Origin: Pelomonas sp. Root1237
GTDB taxonomy: Bacteria; Pseudomonadota; Gammaproteobacteria; Burkholderiales; Burkholderiaceae_C
NCBI RefSeq assembly: GCF_001425055.1
Contig: NZ_LMDK01000020.1
Location: 133,310 to 197,309 of the forward strand
Length of the DNA stretch: 64,000 bases
Reading direction: 5' to 3'
Positions 1-8,154 of this stretch are shown one piece after another (within the stretch, counting starts at the first letter, position 1; every line of letters starts with the position of its first letter). Below the pieces are notes generated by a model, which ran no database searches, was not told the origin of the DNA, and saw nothing but the letters and a program-made list of their open reading frames with translations. The translations under genes were made by a program, and so were the position numbers.

Positions 1-483
1 GTCCACCAGGTGTTGCACCAGCGCTTGCCGCTCGGCAGGCTCGATGTGGCCATCCACCGCGGCCAGCCGCAGCGCCAGCGGCGCGATGAGGTCGAAGAGG
101 GCCAGGCCCAGCGTGTCCAGCGGCGTGTTCAGGAACTTGGGGATCTCGATGACACGCGCGCCCTTGGTGTCACCCAGCCACCGGTACAGGCCGTAGCAGG
201 CGCCGCCCGAGGCCAGCGCGGCCAGCGCCACCCAGCCAATGGGCGTGGCTGCGGCACCGATGCCCAGCACACCCGACTTCACGACGGCGGCGCCCGCGCC
301 CGCGGCACCCAGCACGTCCCAGACCTCGCGGGTGCGGTTGATCATGCGCAGGGACTTGTAGGCGTTCTCGCCGATGGCGAGCTTGGCCTTGAAGCGCAAG
401 GGCTCGGCGACGACTTGCGTGACGTCGTCAAGCGCGGTCCCGGTTTCGGCTGGGTCCACTGTCGGTTGCTGCTGGGTCGTCAT
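1..483 (-). CDS. TerB-like domain protein, N-terminal part (runs off the left edge)
   Basis: Reading leftward from an ATG at 483, an open frame of 161 codons reaches the window edge without a stop, so the C-terminus is missing. The N-terminal ~60 residues are polar. A glycine/alanine-rich hydrophobic stretch follows (about residues 78-118, including VVKSGVLGIG and GWVALAALASGG) that could form one or two membrane helices. The last visible part, LALRLAAVDGHIEPAERQAL, has the 'A-x-D-G-x-[IL]-x-x-x-E' look of TerB-like domains, in which acidic residues often bind metal. TerB-like proteins are linked to tellurite and stress responses, but a role here cannot be assigned. It is transcribed in the same direction as garD, separated by 270 bp of repeat, so an operon is unlikely. 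Confidence 0.6.
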   Translation of the reverse strand, partial: MTTQQQPTVDPAETGTALDDVTQVVAEPLRFKAKLAIGENAYKSLRMINRTREVWDVLGAAGAGAAVVKSGVLGIGAAATPIGWVALAALASGGACYGLYRWLGDTKGARVIEIPKFLNTPLDTLGLALFDLIAPLALRLAAVDGHIEPAERQALVQHLVD

Positions 484-531
484 GGCGACCAAGCATAGAG
501 GGTGCACATCGTGGACGGCGCGGTCTTCGGG

Positions 532-622
532 CCGAGCGCCGGGCCGCTCCCTAGCCGGCCCGGTTGGCGATGTGCTCGCGGCTCGATGCCGCGAGCATCG
601 CCGTCCCCTCGGGGGCTGAGGC
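532..622. repeat. Dispersed hairpin repeat, copy A
   Basis: This stretch matches, in inverted orientation, the segment at about 34128-34226, with clear conservation over ~90 bp. It can fold into two hairpins. One pairs CCGGGCCG with CGGCCCGG around 548-573. The other is TGCTCGCGGC-TCGAT-GCCGCGAGCA, flanked by GGCGAT/ATCGCC, at about 566-602. No reading frame in it resembles a protein. It lies between the garD 3' end and the start of the TerB-like gene. The rest of 484-753 (including 623-753) holds further G/C-rich inverted stretches but nothing I can name. Confidence 0.75.
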
Positions 623-753
623 CGGACACATGGCGCCCAGTGGGCGGCATGTGCCTGCCGAAGAGCTGCGGCGCGAGCCGCAGCGCGGTCTGCAAGACCG
701 ACTGGGCTTGCCCGCGTTTAGCAGGGCAAGACTGGGCGAGGGGCAGCGTTATT

Positions 754-2343
754 TCAGGTGACCGGCGCGGGGTTGAACAGCACCAGGCTGTTGTGCAGCT
801 TCCAGTGCTCGGCCCAGGTCTTCTTGCGGCCGCTGGCGACGTCGAGCAACAGGCGGAACATCTCCCAGCCGGTCTCTTCAATCGTCGCCTCGCCATCGGC
901 GATGCGGCCGGCGTTGACGTCCATCAGGTCGTGCCAGCGGCGGGCCAGGTCCGTGCGCGTGGCGACCTTGACGACCGGGCATTCGGCCAGGCCGTAGGGC
1001 GTGCCGCGGCCGGTGGTGAAGATGTGCAGATTCATGCCGGCGGCGAGTTGCAGCGTGCCGCAGATGAAGTCGCTGGCGGGCGTGGCGGCGTAGACGAGGC
1101 CGCGCTGGTCTCGCTTGAGCTTGTCGCCGGGAGCGAGCACATGCGAGATGGCCGAGCTACCGCTTTTGATGATGGAGCCCATCGCCTTCTCGGCGATGTT
1201 GGACAGGCCGCCGGCCTTGTTGCCAGGCGTCGTGTTGGCCGAGCGGTCGACGCGGCCGCGGTCGAGGTAGCGGTCGTACCAGCCCAGCTCGCGAATGATG
1301 GCGTCCGCCACCTCGGGCGTGGCGGCGCGGCTGGTGAGCTGCTCCACCGCGTCGCGCACCTCGGTGTTCTCGCTGAACATGATGGTGGCGCCCGCGCGCA
1401 CCAGCAGATCGGCGCAGAAGCCCACGGCCGGGTTGGCCGTCACGCCCGAGAAGGCATCGCTGCCGCCGCATTGCACGCCGACGACCAGCTCAGCTGCAGG
1501 CACGGTCTCGCGCCTGCGGGCGTTCAGGCGCTCCAGGTGAGGCTTGGCACTTTGCAGGATGTCTTCGAGCATGGACATGAAGCCCACGTGCACGTCGTCT
1601 TGAAGGCAAATGGTTTCGGGGCCGCTGGCCGGGTCGCGTTCGTCGGTGATCGGGAATGAGCCTGGCGGCAGCAGGCGCGCGGGCTGCAGCTTTTCGCAGC
1701 CCAGGCTGACGACCATGACCTCGCCGCCGAAGTTCGGGTTCAGCGAGATGTTCTTGAGGGTGCGGATGGGGATGACGGCATCCGGCGCGTCGATGGCCAC
1801 ACCACAGCCATAGCTGTGCTCCAAGCCGATGACGTCGTCCACGTTCGGGTAGCGCGGCAGCAGCTCGGCCTTGATACGCGCGACCGCCTGGGCGACGACG
1901 CCGGCCACGCACTGCACCGTCGTCGTGATGGCGAAGATGTTGCGCGTGCCGACCGAGCCATCCTTGTTGCGATAGCCCTCGAAGGCGTAGCCGTCCAGTG
2001 GTTCAACGACAGCAGGCTTCACGGTGGCGATGGGCAGGCCTTCCAGCGCACGTGCGGCGGGCATCTGCAGCAGGCGCTCGTGCACCCAGCTGCCGGCGGG
2101 AATGGCCTTCAACGCATAGCCGATGGGCACGGCGTAGCGCAGTACCACTTCTCCCTCGGCGATGTCGCGCAGCGCGACCTTGTGGCCCTGCGGCACCTTG
2201 TCGCGCAGCGCCAGCCCCGCGCCTGGGATGCCGTCCGGCAGCACGGTGCCTTCGGCCAGGCCGCCGTCGTTGGCAACGATGGCGACGTTGTCCTCAATGC
2301 GCATGCGCAGCGTCAGGGGCGGACGGGGGGAAACAGCAGTCAT
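754..2343 (-). CDS. garD: Galactarate dehydratase (D-galactarate to 5-dehydro-4-deoxy-glucarate)
   Basis: The 529-residue protein matches the whole of E. coli GarD (523 aa) as I recall it. Shared blocks include [79 protein letters not shown] and the C-terminal FNPAPVT. The N-terminal ~90 residues form the SAF-like domain and the rest is the UxaA/GarD catalytic domain; enzymes of this family are Fe2+-dependent. The product enters the KdgD step encoded at 3292. The gene diverges from a FadR-type regulator (2455), and the 111-bp gap carries a palindrome beginning 26 bp before the ATG, so regulation by that protein is likely. No clear Shine-Dalgarno precedes the ATG. The start is supported by the N-terminal alignment to GarD. 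Confidence 0.95.
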   Translation of the reverse strand: MTAVSPRPPLTLRMRIEDNVAIVANDGGLAEGTVLPDGIPGAGLALRDKVPQGHKVALRDIAEGEVVLRYAVPIGYALKAIPAGSWVHERLLQMPAARALEGLPIATVKPAVVEPLDGYAFEGYRNKDGSVGTRNIFAITTTVQCVAGVVAQAVARIKAELLPRYPNVDDVIGLEHSYGCGVAIDAPDAVIPIRTLKNISLNPNFGGEVMVVSLGCEKLQPARLLPPGSFPITDERDPASGPETICLQDDVHVGFMSMLEDILQSAKPHLERLNARRRETVPAAELVVGVQCGGSDAFSGVTANPAVGFCADLLVRAGATIMFSENTEVRDAVEQLTSRAATPEVADAIIRELGWYDRYLDRGRVDRSANTTPGNKAGGLSNIAEKAMGSIIKSGSSAISHVLAPGDKLKRDQRGLVYAATPASDFICGTLQLAAGMNLHIFTTGRGTPYGLAECPVVKVATRTDLARRWHDLMDVNAGRIADGEATIEETGWEMFRLLLDVASGRKKTWAEHWKLHNSLVLFNPAPVT

Positions 2344-2368
2344 GGTTTGCCAAGGCGTTGCTACAGTT

Positions 2369-2405
2369 GAAGTTGTTGTACGTCGTCTAGTTGTCGTACA
2401 ACTTC
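2369..2405. promoter_or_regulatory. Predicted FadR-type operator upstream of garD
   Basis: The outer arms GAAGTTGT (2369-2376) and ACAACTTC (2398-2405) are inverted repeats, with GTTGTACG (2375-2382) and CGTACAAC (2395-2402) nested inside. The inner element AGTTGT-CGT-ACAACT at 2389-2403 contains TTGTCGTACAA, which fits the T-N-G-T-N3-A-C-N-A pattern typical of FadR-subfamily GntR operators. It lies in the garD/regulator divergent gap. The same GTTGTACG word recurs at 3239-3246 before kdgD. Binding is inferred, not shown. Confidence 0.7.
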
Positions 2406-2454
2406 CGTCACTTTAGACGGCGCAATCATTTCAAAACTCCGGGAAAACCCGCGA

Positions 2455-3180
2455 ATGCACGCCCCCCTCGCCCGCCGCCGGCCGCGCACGCTGGCCCTCG
2501 AACTGGTTGACTCGCTCGGAGACCGCATCCGGGCCGGCCAGTTGCAGGCCGGCGACAAGCTGCCGACCGAGGCGGCCATCATGGGCGAGTTCGAGGTCAG
2601 CCGCACCGTCGTGCGCGAGGCCATCTCCAAATTGCAGGCGGCTGGCCTGGTCGAGACGCGGCACGGCATCGGTACGTTTGTGCTCGGGCCTGGCGACGGG
2701 CCGTCATTCAAGATCACGCCGGAACAGTTCAGCACGCTGCAGGACGTCATCGCCGTGCTGGAACTGCGCATCGGCCTCGAGACGGAGGCGGCCGGCCTGG
2801 CAGCGCAGCGGCGCACCGCCGACAACCTCATTGCCCTGCGCAAGGCGCTGGACGCAGTTATTGCCGCCGTCGAAGCCGGCCAGGACTCGGTGGCCGCCGA
2901 CTTCCAGTTCCACTTGGAGATTGCCCGCGCGACGCAGAACAGCCACTTCGCCGACCTGATGGCAACGCTGGGGGCCCAGATCATTCCGCGTGCCCGGCTG
3001 GAGCCGGTGGCGGACATGAGTGCGGAGCGGCTGGCCTATATGCGGCGCGTCAACGCGGAGCACGAAAGCATCCTCGACGCCATCACCAGCCAGGATGCCG
3101 AATCGGCTCGTGCGGCCATGCGCACCCACCTCAGCAACAGCCGTGAACGTCGCCGACGCGCCCAGGCTGAAGCCAGCTGA
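2455..3180 (+). CDS. FadR-subfamily GntR regulator of the aldarate cluster
   Basis: A 241-residue repressor-type protein. An N-terminal winged helix (about residues 12-80) includes GDKLPTEAAIMGEFEVSRT and the wing RHGIGTFVLG. An FCD ligand domain (about 98-230) follows, with the acidic and histidine residues expected of its metal/ligand site (DFQFHLEIA, AEHESILDAI). Regulators of this family commonly sense sugar acids, such as DgoR or aldarate regulators. It sits between garD (divergent) and kdgD (same strand, 111 bp downstream), and near-identical palindromes precede both. I infer that it represses both arms and is relieved by glucarate, galactarate or a downstream intermediate. No gene name can be assigned with confidence. 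Confidence 0.9.
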   Translation: MHAPLARRRPRTLALELVDSLGDRIRAGQLQAGDKLPTEAAIMGEFEVSRTVVREAISKLQAAGLVETRHGIGTFVLGPGDGPSFKITPEQFSTLQDVIAVLELRIGLETEAAGLAAQRRTADNLIALRKALDAVIAAVEAGQDSVAADFQFHLEIARATQNSHFADLMATLGAQIIPRARLEPVADMSAERLAYMRRVNAEHESILDAITSQDAESARAAMRTHLSNSRERRRRAQAEAS

Positions 3181-3236
3181 CCGTCGGTAAAGAAACGGCC
3201 TTCGCGGGTTTTCACTAGTCATTGTGGATTTGACCC

Positions 3237-3260
3237 AAGTTGTACGATGACCTACAACTT
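3237..3260. promoter_or_regulatory. Predicted FadR-type operator upstream of kdgD
   Basis: A perfect inverted repeat, AAGTTGTA-N8-TACAACTT, begins 55 bp before the kdgD ATG at 3292. It shares the half-site AGTTGTA and the word GTTGTACG with the palindrome before garD (2369-2405). It overlaps an in-frame upstream ATG at 3247, which argues that this ATG is not the translation start. Confidence 0.72.
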
Positions 3261-3291
3261 CAGTCATCCCAACACCCACGGAGACCCGCCC

Positions 3292-4203
3292 ATGTCGCCC
3301 CAAGAACTCAAAGCCGTCCTCGAAGCCGGTCTGCTGTCTTTCCCGCTGACCGACTTCGACGCGCAGCTGAACTTCGCGCCCAAGCCCTACGCCGAGCGTC
3401 TGGAGTGGCTGCAGCCCTATGGCGCCTCGGCGCTTTTCGCGGCGGGCGGCACGGGTGAGTTCTTCTCGCTGGAGCCGGGCGAGTACAGCGACATCATCAA
3501 GGTGGCGCTGGACACCTGCCGGGGCCGCACGCCCATCCTGGCCGGCGCCGGTGGCGGCACGCGAGTGGCCGTCCAGTACGCGCAGGAAGCTGAGCGCCTT
3601 GGCGCCCAGGGCGTGCTGCTGCTGCCGCACTACCTGACCGAAGCCAGCCAGGAAGGCCTCATCAATCACGTCGAGGCCGTCTGCAAGAGCGTCAAGTTCG
3701 GCGTCGTCGTCTACAACCGTGGCGCCTGCAAGCTGACGCCGCAGAGCCTACTGGTGCTGGCCGACCGCTGCCCCAATCTGATCGGCTTCAAAGACGGTCT
3801 CGGCGACATCGAGAAGTTCGTCTCCATCCGCCAGACGCTGGGCGATCGCTTCGCCTATCTGGGTGGCCTGCCCACCGCCGAGCTGTTTGCCGGCGCATAC
3901 AAGGCCATGGGCTGCCCGGTCTACTCGTCCGCCGTCTTCAACTTCATCCCCAAGACGGCGATGGAGTTCTACAACGCCCACGCCGCGGGCGACACCGAGA
4001 CCTGCAACCGCCTCGTGCGCGACTTCTTCATCCCCTACGTCGCGCTGCGCAACAAGGGCGAGGGCTATGCCGTGTCCATCGTGAAGGCCGGCGCGACGCT
4101 GGTGGGCCACACGGCCGGGCCGGTGCGGCCGCCACTGTCGGACCTGGCTGCAGCCGAGGTCGACGCACTCGGCGCGCTGATCTCCAAGCTCGGCCCGCAA
4201 TAA
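3292..4203 (+). CDS. kdgD: 5-dehydro-4-deoxyglucarate dehydratase
   Basis: The 303-residue protein belongs to the DHDPS/NAL aldolase superfamily and has the usual KdgD length. It converts 5-dehydro-4-deoxy-D-glucarate to 2-oxoglutarate semialdehyde with loss of water and CO2. The Schiff-base lysine is in GFKDGLGD (Lys167), and the catalytic tyrosine is in VVVYNRG (Tyr141). The substrate-loop motif [11 protein letters not shown] is present. I chose the ATG at 3292 because CGGAGA lies 8 bp upstream and the family start MSPQELK fits. The longer in-frame ATG at 3247 lies inside the operator palindrome. It heads a rightward run with the Bug receptor, gudD, the dehydrogenase and gudP. Confidence 0.95.
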   Translation: MSPQELKAVLEAGLLSFPLTDFDAQLNFAPKPYAERLEWLQPYGASALFAAGGTGEFFSLEPGEYSDIIKVALDTCRGRTPILAGAGGGTRVAVQYAQEAERLGAQGVLLLPHYLTEASQEGLINHVEAVCKSVKFGVVVYNRGACKLTPQSLLVLADRCPNLIGFKDGLGDIEKFVSIRQTLGDRFAYLGGLPTAELFAGAYKAMGCPVYSSAVFNFIPKTAMEFYNAHAAGDTETCNRLVRDFFIPYVALRNKGEGYAVSIVKAGATLVGHTAGPVRPPLSDLAAAEVDALGALISKLGPQ

Positions 4204-4234
4204 GCCATTCCACAAGACCCACTGGAGACAAGCC

Positions 4235-5197
4235 ATGAAGAAACTGCTGACCGCCTTGCTGCTCGGCGCCGCTGCCACCACCGCAGCGCTGGCTCAGGCC
4301 TGGCCCGCCAAGCCGGTGACGCTGCTGGTGCCCTTCCCGCCCGGCGGCTCCACCGACGCCATCGCCCGTCTGCTGGGCAACAAGCTGCAGGAGACCCTTG
4401 GCGGCAGCTTCGTCATCGACAACCGCGGCGGTGCGGGCGGCACCATCGGCACCGGCATGGTCAAGCGCGCGGCGCCGGACGGCTACACCGTCCTCGTCTC
4501 GTCGCTGGGCCCGCTGGTCATCGGCCCGCACCTGCTGAAGAACCTGCAGTACGACCCGACCAAGGACCTGGACTACATCACCGTCGCCGTGCAGGCGCCC
4601 AACGTGCTGGTGGTGCCCGCCGCGTCGCCGCACAAGAGCATGGCCGACGTGCTGGCCTATGAGAAAGCCAACCCCGGCAAGATGAGCTTCGGCTCCAGCG
4701 GCAACGGCAGCAGCGACCACATCACCGCCGAGCTGTTCTGGCTGCAGACCGGCACGTCGGGCCTGCACATCCCCTACAAGGGCGGCGGCCCGGTCATGAC
4801 CGACCTGCTCGGCAACCAGGTGGATGCCAGCTTCATGAACATCAACACCGCGCTGCCGCAGATCAAGGCGGGCAAGCTGCGCGCGCTGAGCATCACGAGC
4901 GCCCAGCGCTCGCCAGTACAACCCGACGTGCCCACCATGGACGAGCTGGGCATCAAGGGGCTGCAGGTCTACTCCTGGCAAGGCGTGGCCGCGCCCAAGG
5001 GCCTGCCCGCCGACATCAAGGCCAAGCTGCATGCCGGCATCGTCAAGACTTTGAACTCGCCGGACATCAAACCGAAGTTGCTGGAGCAGGGTTTCGAGGT
5101 CGTTGCCAACACGCCCGAGCAGTTCACCGCCTTCCAGGCGAGCGAGTTCGCACGCTGGAAAAAAGTGATCGAAGAACGCAAGATCACCGCAGATTGA
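4235..5197 (+). CDS. Bug/TctC-family periplasmic solute receptor
   Basis: A 320-residue extracytoplasmic receptor of the tripartite tricarboxylate (Bug) family. The signal peptide is MKKLLTALLLG...ALAQA, followed by the family opening WPAKPVTLLVPFPPGGSTD and the recurring GTIGTGMVKRAAPDGYT, PYKGGGPVMTDLLGNQ and QPDVPTMDELG motifs. Such receptors deliver organic acids to TctAB permeases or act as sensors. No tctA or tctB gene is in the window, so this is an orphan receptor inside an aldarate operon. Its ligand is probably glucarate, galactarate or a related acid (inference). It lies 31 bp after kdgD with GGAGA before the ATG, so it is probably cotranscribed. Confidence 0.9.
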   Translation: MKKLLTALLLGAAATTAALAQAWPAKPVTLLVPFPPGGSTDAIARLLGNKLQETLGGSFVIDNRGGAGGTIGTGMVKRAAPDGYTVLVSSLGPLVIGPHLLKNLQYDPTKDLDYITVAVQAPNVLVVPAASPHKSMADVLAYEKANPGKMSFGSSGNGSSDHITAELFWLQTGTSGLHIPYKGGGPVMTDLLGNQVDASFMNINTALPQIKAGKLRALSITSAQRSPVQPDVPTMDELGIKGLQVYSWQGVAAPKGLPADIKAKLHAGIVKTLNSPDIKPKLLEQGFEVVANTPEQFTAFQASEFARWKKVIEERKITAD

Positions 5198-5207
5198 GCC
5201 CACCCCC

Positions 5208-5238
5208 GAGGCGCTGACGCGCCTCCCCCTCAAGGGGG
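5208..5238. other. Two adjacent hairpins between the Bug receptor gene and gudD
   Basis: GAGGCGC-TGAC-GCGCCTC (5208-5225) is a perfect 7-bp stem. CCCCC-TCAA-GGGGG (5225-5238) follows directly, so the two stems share a base and compete. There is no U-tract, so this is not a classical terminator. In a GC-rich transcript it could be an RNA processing or 3'-end stability element separating kdgD-receptor from gudD. The function is inferred only. Confidence 0.45.
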
Positions 5239-5311
5239 CGCACCCGATGGCCTGGCAGAGCCAGTTCCATGGGTGCCACTTGGTGGGGCACTACATCTTT
5301 GAAGTACTGAC

Positions 5312-6640
5312 ATGACCTCGACCCCCGTCATCAAAGAGCTGCGCGTTGTGCCCGTCGCCGGGCGCGACGGCATGCTGCTCAACCTCAGCGGCGCGCATGC
5401 GCCCTTCTTCACCCGCAACCTGTTGATCCTGACCGACAGCGCCGGGAACACCGGCGTCGGCGAGGTGCCCGGTGGCGAGAAGATCCGCCAGACGCTGGAG
5501 GACGCGCGCCAGCTGGTGGTGGGCCAGCCCATCGGTGGCCACCAGGGCGTGCTGCAGAAGGTCAGCCAGTCCTTTGCCGACCGCGACGCCGGCGGCCGTG
5601 GCCTGCAGACCTTCGACCTGCGCACCACCATCCATGCCGCCACCGCGATCGAGTCGGCCTTCCTGGACCTGCTCGGCCAGCACCTGGGCGTACCGGTCGC
5701 GGCCCTGCTGGGCGAAGGCCAGCAGCGCGATGCGGTCGAGATGCTGGGCTATCTCTTCTACGTCGGTGACCGCACGAAAACCGACCTGCCGTACAACAGC
5801 GAGTCCGGCGCCGACAACGCCTGGAGCCGACTGCGCCATGAAGTGGCGCTGACTCCCGAGGCCGTCGTCAAGCTCGCCGAGGCCGCCCGCGAGCGCTACG
5901 GCTTCAACGACTTCAAGCTCAAGGGCGGCGTGCTGCGCGGCGACGAGGAAGTCGAGGCCATCCGCGCGCTGCACGAGCGCTTCCCCGACGCGCGTGTGAC
6001 GCTGGACCCCAACGGCGGCTGGCTGCTGAAGGACGCGATCCGGCTGATGCGCGATATGAAGGGCGTTCTCGCGTATGCGGAAGATCCCTGTGGTGCCGAG
6101 GATGGCTTCTCGGGCCGAGAGGTGATGGCCGAATTCCGCCGCGCTACCGGCCTGCCCACGGCCACCAACATGGTCGCCACCGACTGGCGCCAACTCTCGC
6201 ACGCGCTGTCGCTGCAGAGCGTGGACATCCCGCTGGCCGACCCGCACTTCTGGACCATGGCCGGCAGCGTGCGCGTGGCGCAGACCTGCCGCGACTGGGG
6301 CCTGACCTGGGGCTCGCACTCCAACAACCACTTCGACATCTCGCTGGCCATGTTCACCCACGTGGGCGCCGCCGCGCCAGGCAAGGTCACGGCCATCGAC
6401 ACGCACTGGATCTGGCAGGACGGCCAGCGGCTGACCAAGGAGCCGCTGCAGATCGTCGGCGGCCACGTCAAGGTGCCGGCCAAGCCGGGCCTGGGCATCG
6501 AGCTCGACATGGCCGAGGTCGAGAAAGCGAATAACCTTTACAAGCAGCACGGCCTGGGCGCTCGAGATGACGCCATCGCGATGCAGTTCCTCATCCCTGG
6601 CTGGACCTTCAACCCCAAGCGCCCCGCGCTTGATCGCTAA
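5312..6640 (+). CDS. gudD: Glucarate dehydratase
   Basis: A 442-residue enolase-superfamily enzyme (GudD length ~446) that removes water from D-glucarate or L-idarate to give 5-dehydro-4-deoxyglucarate, the KdgD substrate. Family marks include [17 protein letters not shown] near the N-terminus, [19 protein letters not shown] with the KxK base, DPNGGW and EDPC as metal-ligand regions, ATNMVATDW, and the His/Asp-containing [16 protein letters not shown] that supplies the second base. With garD it lets the host feed both aldarates into one pathway. The dehydrogenase gene starts 10 bp downstream, so the two are very likely cotranscribed. Confidence 0.95.
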   Translation: MTSTPVIKELRVVPVAGRDGMLLNLSGAHAPFFTRNLLILTDSAGNTGVGEVPGGEKIRQTLEDARQLVVGQPIGGHQGVLQKVSQSFADRDAGGRGLQTFDLRTTIHAATAIESAFLDLLGQHLGVPVAALLGEGQQRDAVEMLGYLFYVGDRTKTDLPYNSESGADNAWSRLRHEVALTPEAVVKLAEAARERYGFNDFKLKGGVLRGDEEVEAIRALHERFPDARVTLDPNGGWLLKDAIRLMRDMKGVLAYAEDPCGAEDGFSGREVMAEFRRATGLPTATNMVATDWRQLSHALSLQSVDIPLADPHFWTMAGSVRVAQTCRDWGLTWGSHSNNHFDISLAMFTHVGAAAPGKVTAIDTHWIWQDGQRLTKEPLQIVGGHVKVPAKPGLGIELDMAEVEKANNLYKQHGLGARDDAIAMQFLIPGWTFNPKRPALDR

Positions 6641-6650
6641 GGCAGTACCC

Positions 6651-8090
6651 ATGTTCAAGAACCTCATCGCCGGTGAATGGCTGGACGGCCACGCCGTCTC
6701 GCGCAACATCAACCCCTCCGACACGCGCGACCTGGTCGGCGAATACGCCCAGGCCGACGCGGCCCAGGCCGAGCTGGCCATCACGGCCGCCACCGCCGCC
6801 TTCCCGGCCTGGAGCCTGTCGACACCGCAGCAGCGCTTCGACATCCTCGACGCCATCGGCACCGAGATCCTGGCGCGCCGAGCCGAGCTGGGCGACCTGC
6901 TGGCCCGCGAGGAAGGCAAGACCCTGCCCGAGGCCATCGGCGAGGTCGGGCGCGCCGGCTATATCTTCAAGTTCTTCGCCGGCGAGGCATTGCGCCCGGG
7001 CGGCGAGAGCCTGCCCTCGGTGCGCCCCGGCGTCGGCGTGGAAGTGACGCGCGAAGCCGTCGGTGTCGTCGGCCTCATCACGCCGTGGAACTTCCCCATC
7101 GCCATTCCCGCCTGGAAGATCGCACCGGCCCTGGCCTGGGGCAATTGCGTCGTCTTCAAGCCTGCCGACCTCGTGCCGGGTTCGGCCTGGGCGCTGGCCG
7201 AGATCCTGTCGCGCAGCGGGCTGCCGGCTGGCGTCTTCAACCTCGTCATGGGCCGCGGTTCGGTGGTCGGCGAGAAGCTGCTGAACGACCCGCGCGTGGC
7301 AGCCATCAGCTTCACCGGCTCGGTGGGCACGGGCCAGAAGGTCGCGGCGGCCTGTGTGGCGCGCATGGCCAAGTTCCAGCTCGAGATGGGCGGCAAGAAC
7401 CCCATGATCGTGCTGGACGACGCCGACCTGGGCGTGGCCGTCAACGCCGCCGTCAACAGCGGGTTCTTCTCCACCGGCCAGCGCTGCACGGCGTCGAGCC
7501 GCCTCATCGTCACCGAGGGCATCCACGACCGCTTCGTTGCGGCCATGGTCGACAAGATGAAGACGCTGAAGGTGGACGACGCCCGCAAGGCCGGCACCGA
7601 CATCGGCCCGGTCGTCGACGCCAGCCAGCTCGGCCAGGACACCGACTACATCGGCATCGCCAAGACCGAGGGCGGCAAGCTGGCCCACGGCGGCGAGCGC
7701 ATCGAGACCAATGCCGACGGCGCACCGGGCTTCTACCTGACGCCGGCCCTCATCACCGACACGACGCCCTCCATGCGCATCAACCGCGAAGAGGTGTTCG
7801 GCCCGGTCGTGAGCGTGCTGCGGGCCCGCGACTACGAGCACGCACTGGCCCTGTCCAACGACACGCCGTTCGGCCTGGCCGCCGGCATCGCGACGACCTC
7901 GCTGAAATACGCCACCCACTTCAAGCGCCATTCGCAGGCCGGCATGGTGATGGTCAACCTGCCCACCGCAGGCGTGGACTACCACGTGCCCTTCGGCGGC
8001 CGCAAGGGCTCCAGCTATGGCCCGCGCGAGCAGGGCCGCCACGCGGCTGAGTTCTACACAACCGTGAAGACGGCTTACACCCAAGCCTGA
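6651..8090 (+). CDS. 2-oxoglutarate semialdehyde (2,5-dioxovalerate) dehydrogenase
   Basis: A 479-residue NAD(P)+-dependent aldehyde dehydrogenase. Visible features are the oxyanion segment GLITPWNFPIAIPAWK, the nucleotide-site glycine FTGSVGTGQK, the general-base glutamate in LEMGGKN (Glu245), the nucleophile in GQRCTASSR (Cys279) and the EEVFGPV motif. Its place after kdgD and gudD fits oxidation of 2-oxoglutarate semialdehyde to 2-oxoglutarate, the last step before the TCA cycle. Sequence alone would not separate this from related semialdehyde dehydrogenases. The ATG at 6651, 10 bp after gudD, gives the expected length. A longer in-frame start at 6567 lies inside gudD. Confidence 0.88.
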   Translation: MFKNLIAGEWLDGHAVSRNINPSDTRDLVGEYAQADAAQAELAITAATAAFPAWSLSTPQQRFDILDAIGTEILARRAELGDLLAREEGKTLPEAIGEVGRAGYIFKFFAGEALRPGGESLPSVRPGVGVEVTREAVGVVGLITPWNFPIAIPAWKIAPALAWGNCVVFKPADLVPGSAWALAEILSRSGLPAGVFNLVMGRGSVVGEKLLNDPRVAAISFTGSVGTGQKVAAACVARMAKFQLEMGGKNPMIVLDDADLGVAVNAAVNSGFFSTGQRCTASSRLIVTEGIHDRFVAAMVDKMKTLKVDDARKAGTDIGPVVDASQLGQDTDYIGIAKTEGGKLAHGGERIETNADGAPGFYLTPALITDTTPSMRINREEVFGPVVSVLRARDYEHALALSNDTPFGLAAGIATTSLKYATHFKRHSQAGMVMVNLPTAGVDYHVPFGGRKGSSYGPREQGRHAAEFYTTVKTAYTQA

Positions 8091-8154
8091 TCCCACCCCT
8101 TTGGCACCACCGCCCGGCAAGAGGCGGAGCCGCTGCATTGCCCGGAGACAACCG

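Noticed and set aside
484-753. Possible small gene in the gap before garD
   Set aside because: Frames here follow the hairpin repeat and resemble the frames in copy B, so similarity is due to the repeat, not a protein.
3247-3291. Upstream ATG extending KdgD by 15 residues
   Set aside because: It lies in the operator palindrome, lacks a ribosome site and is absent from the family length; ATG 3292 has CGGAGA.
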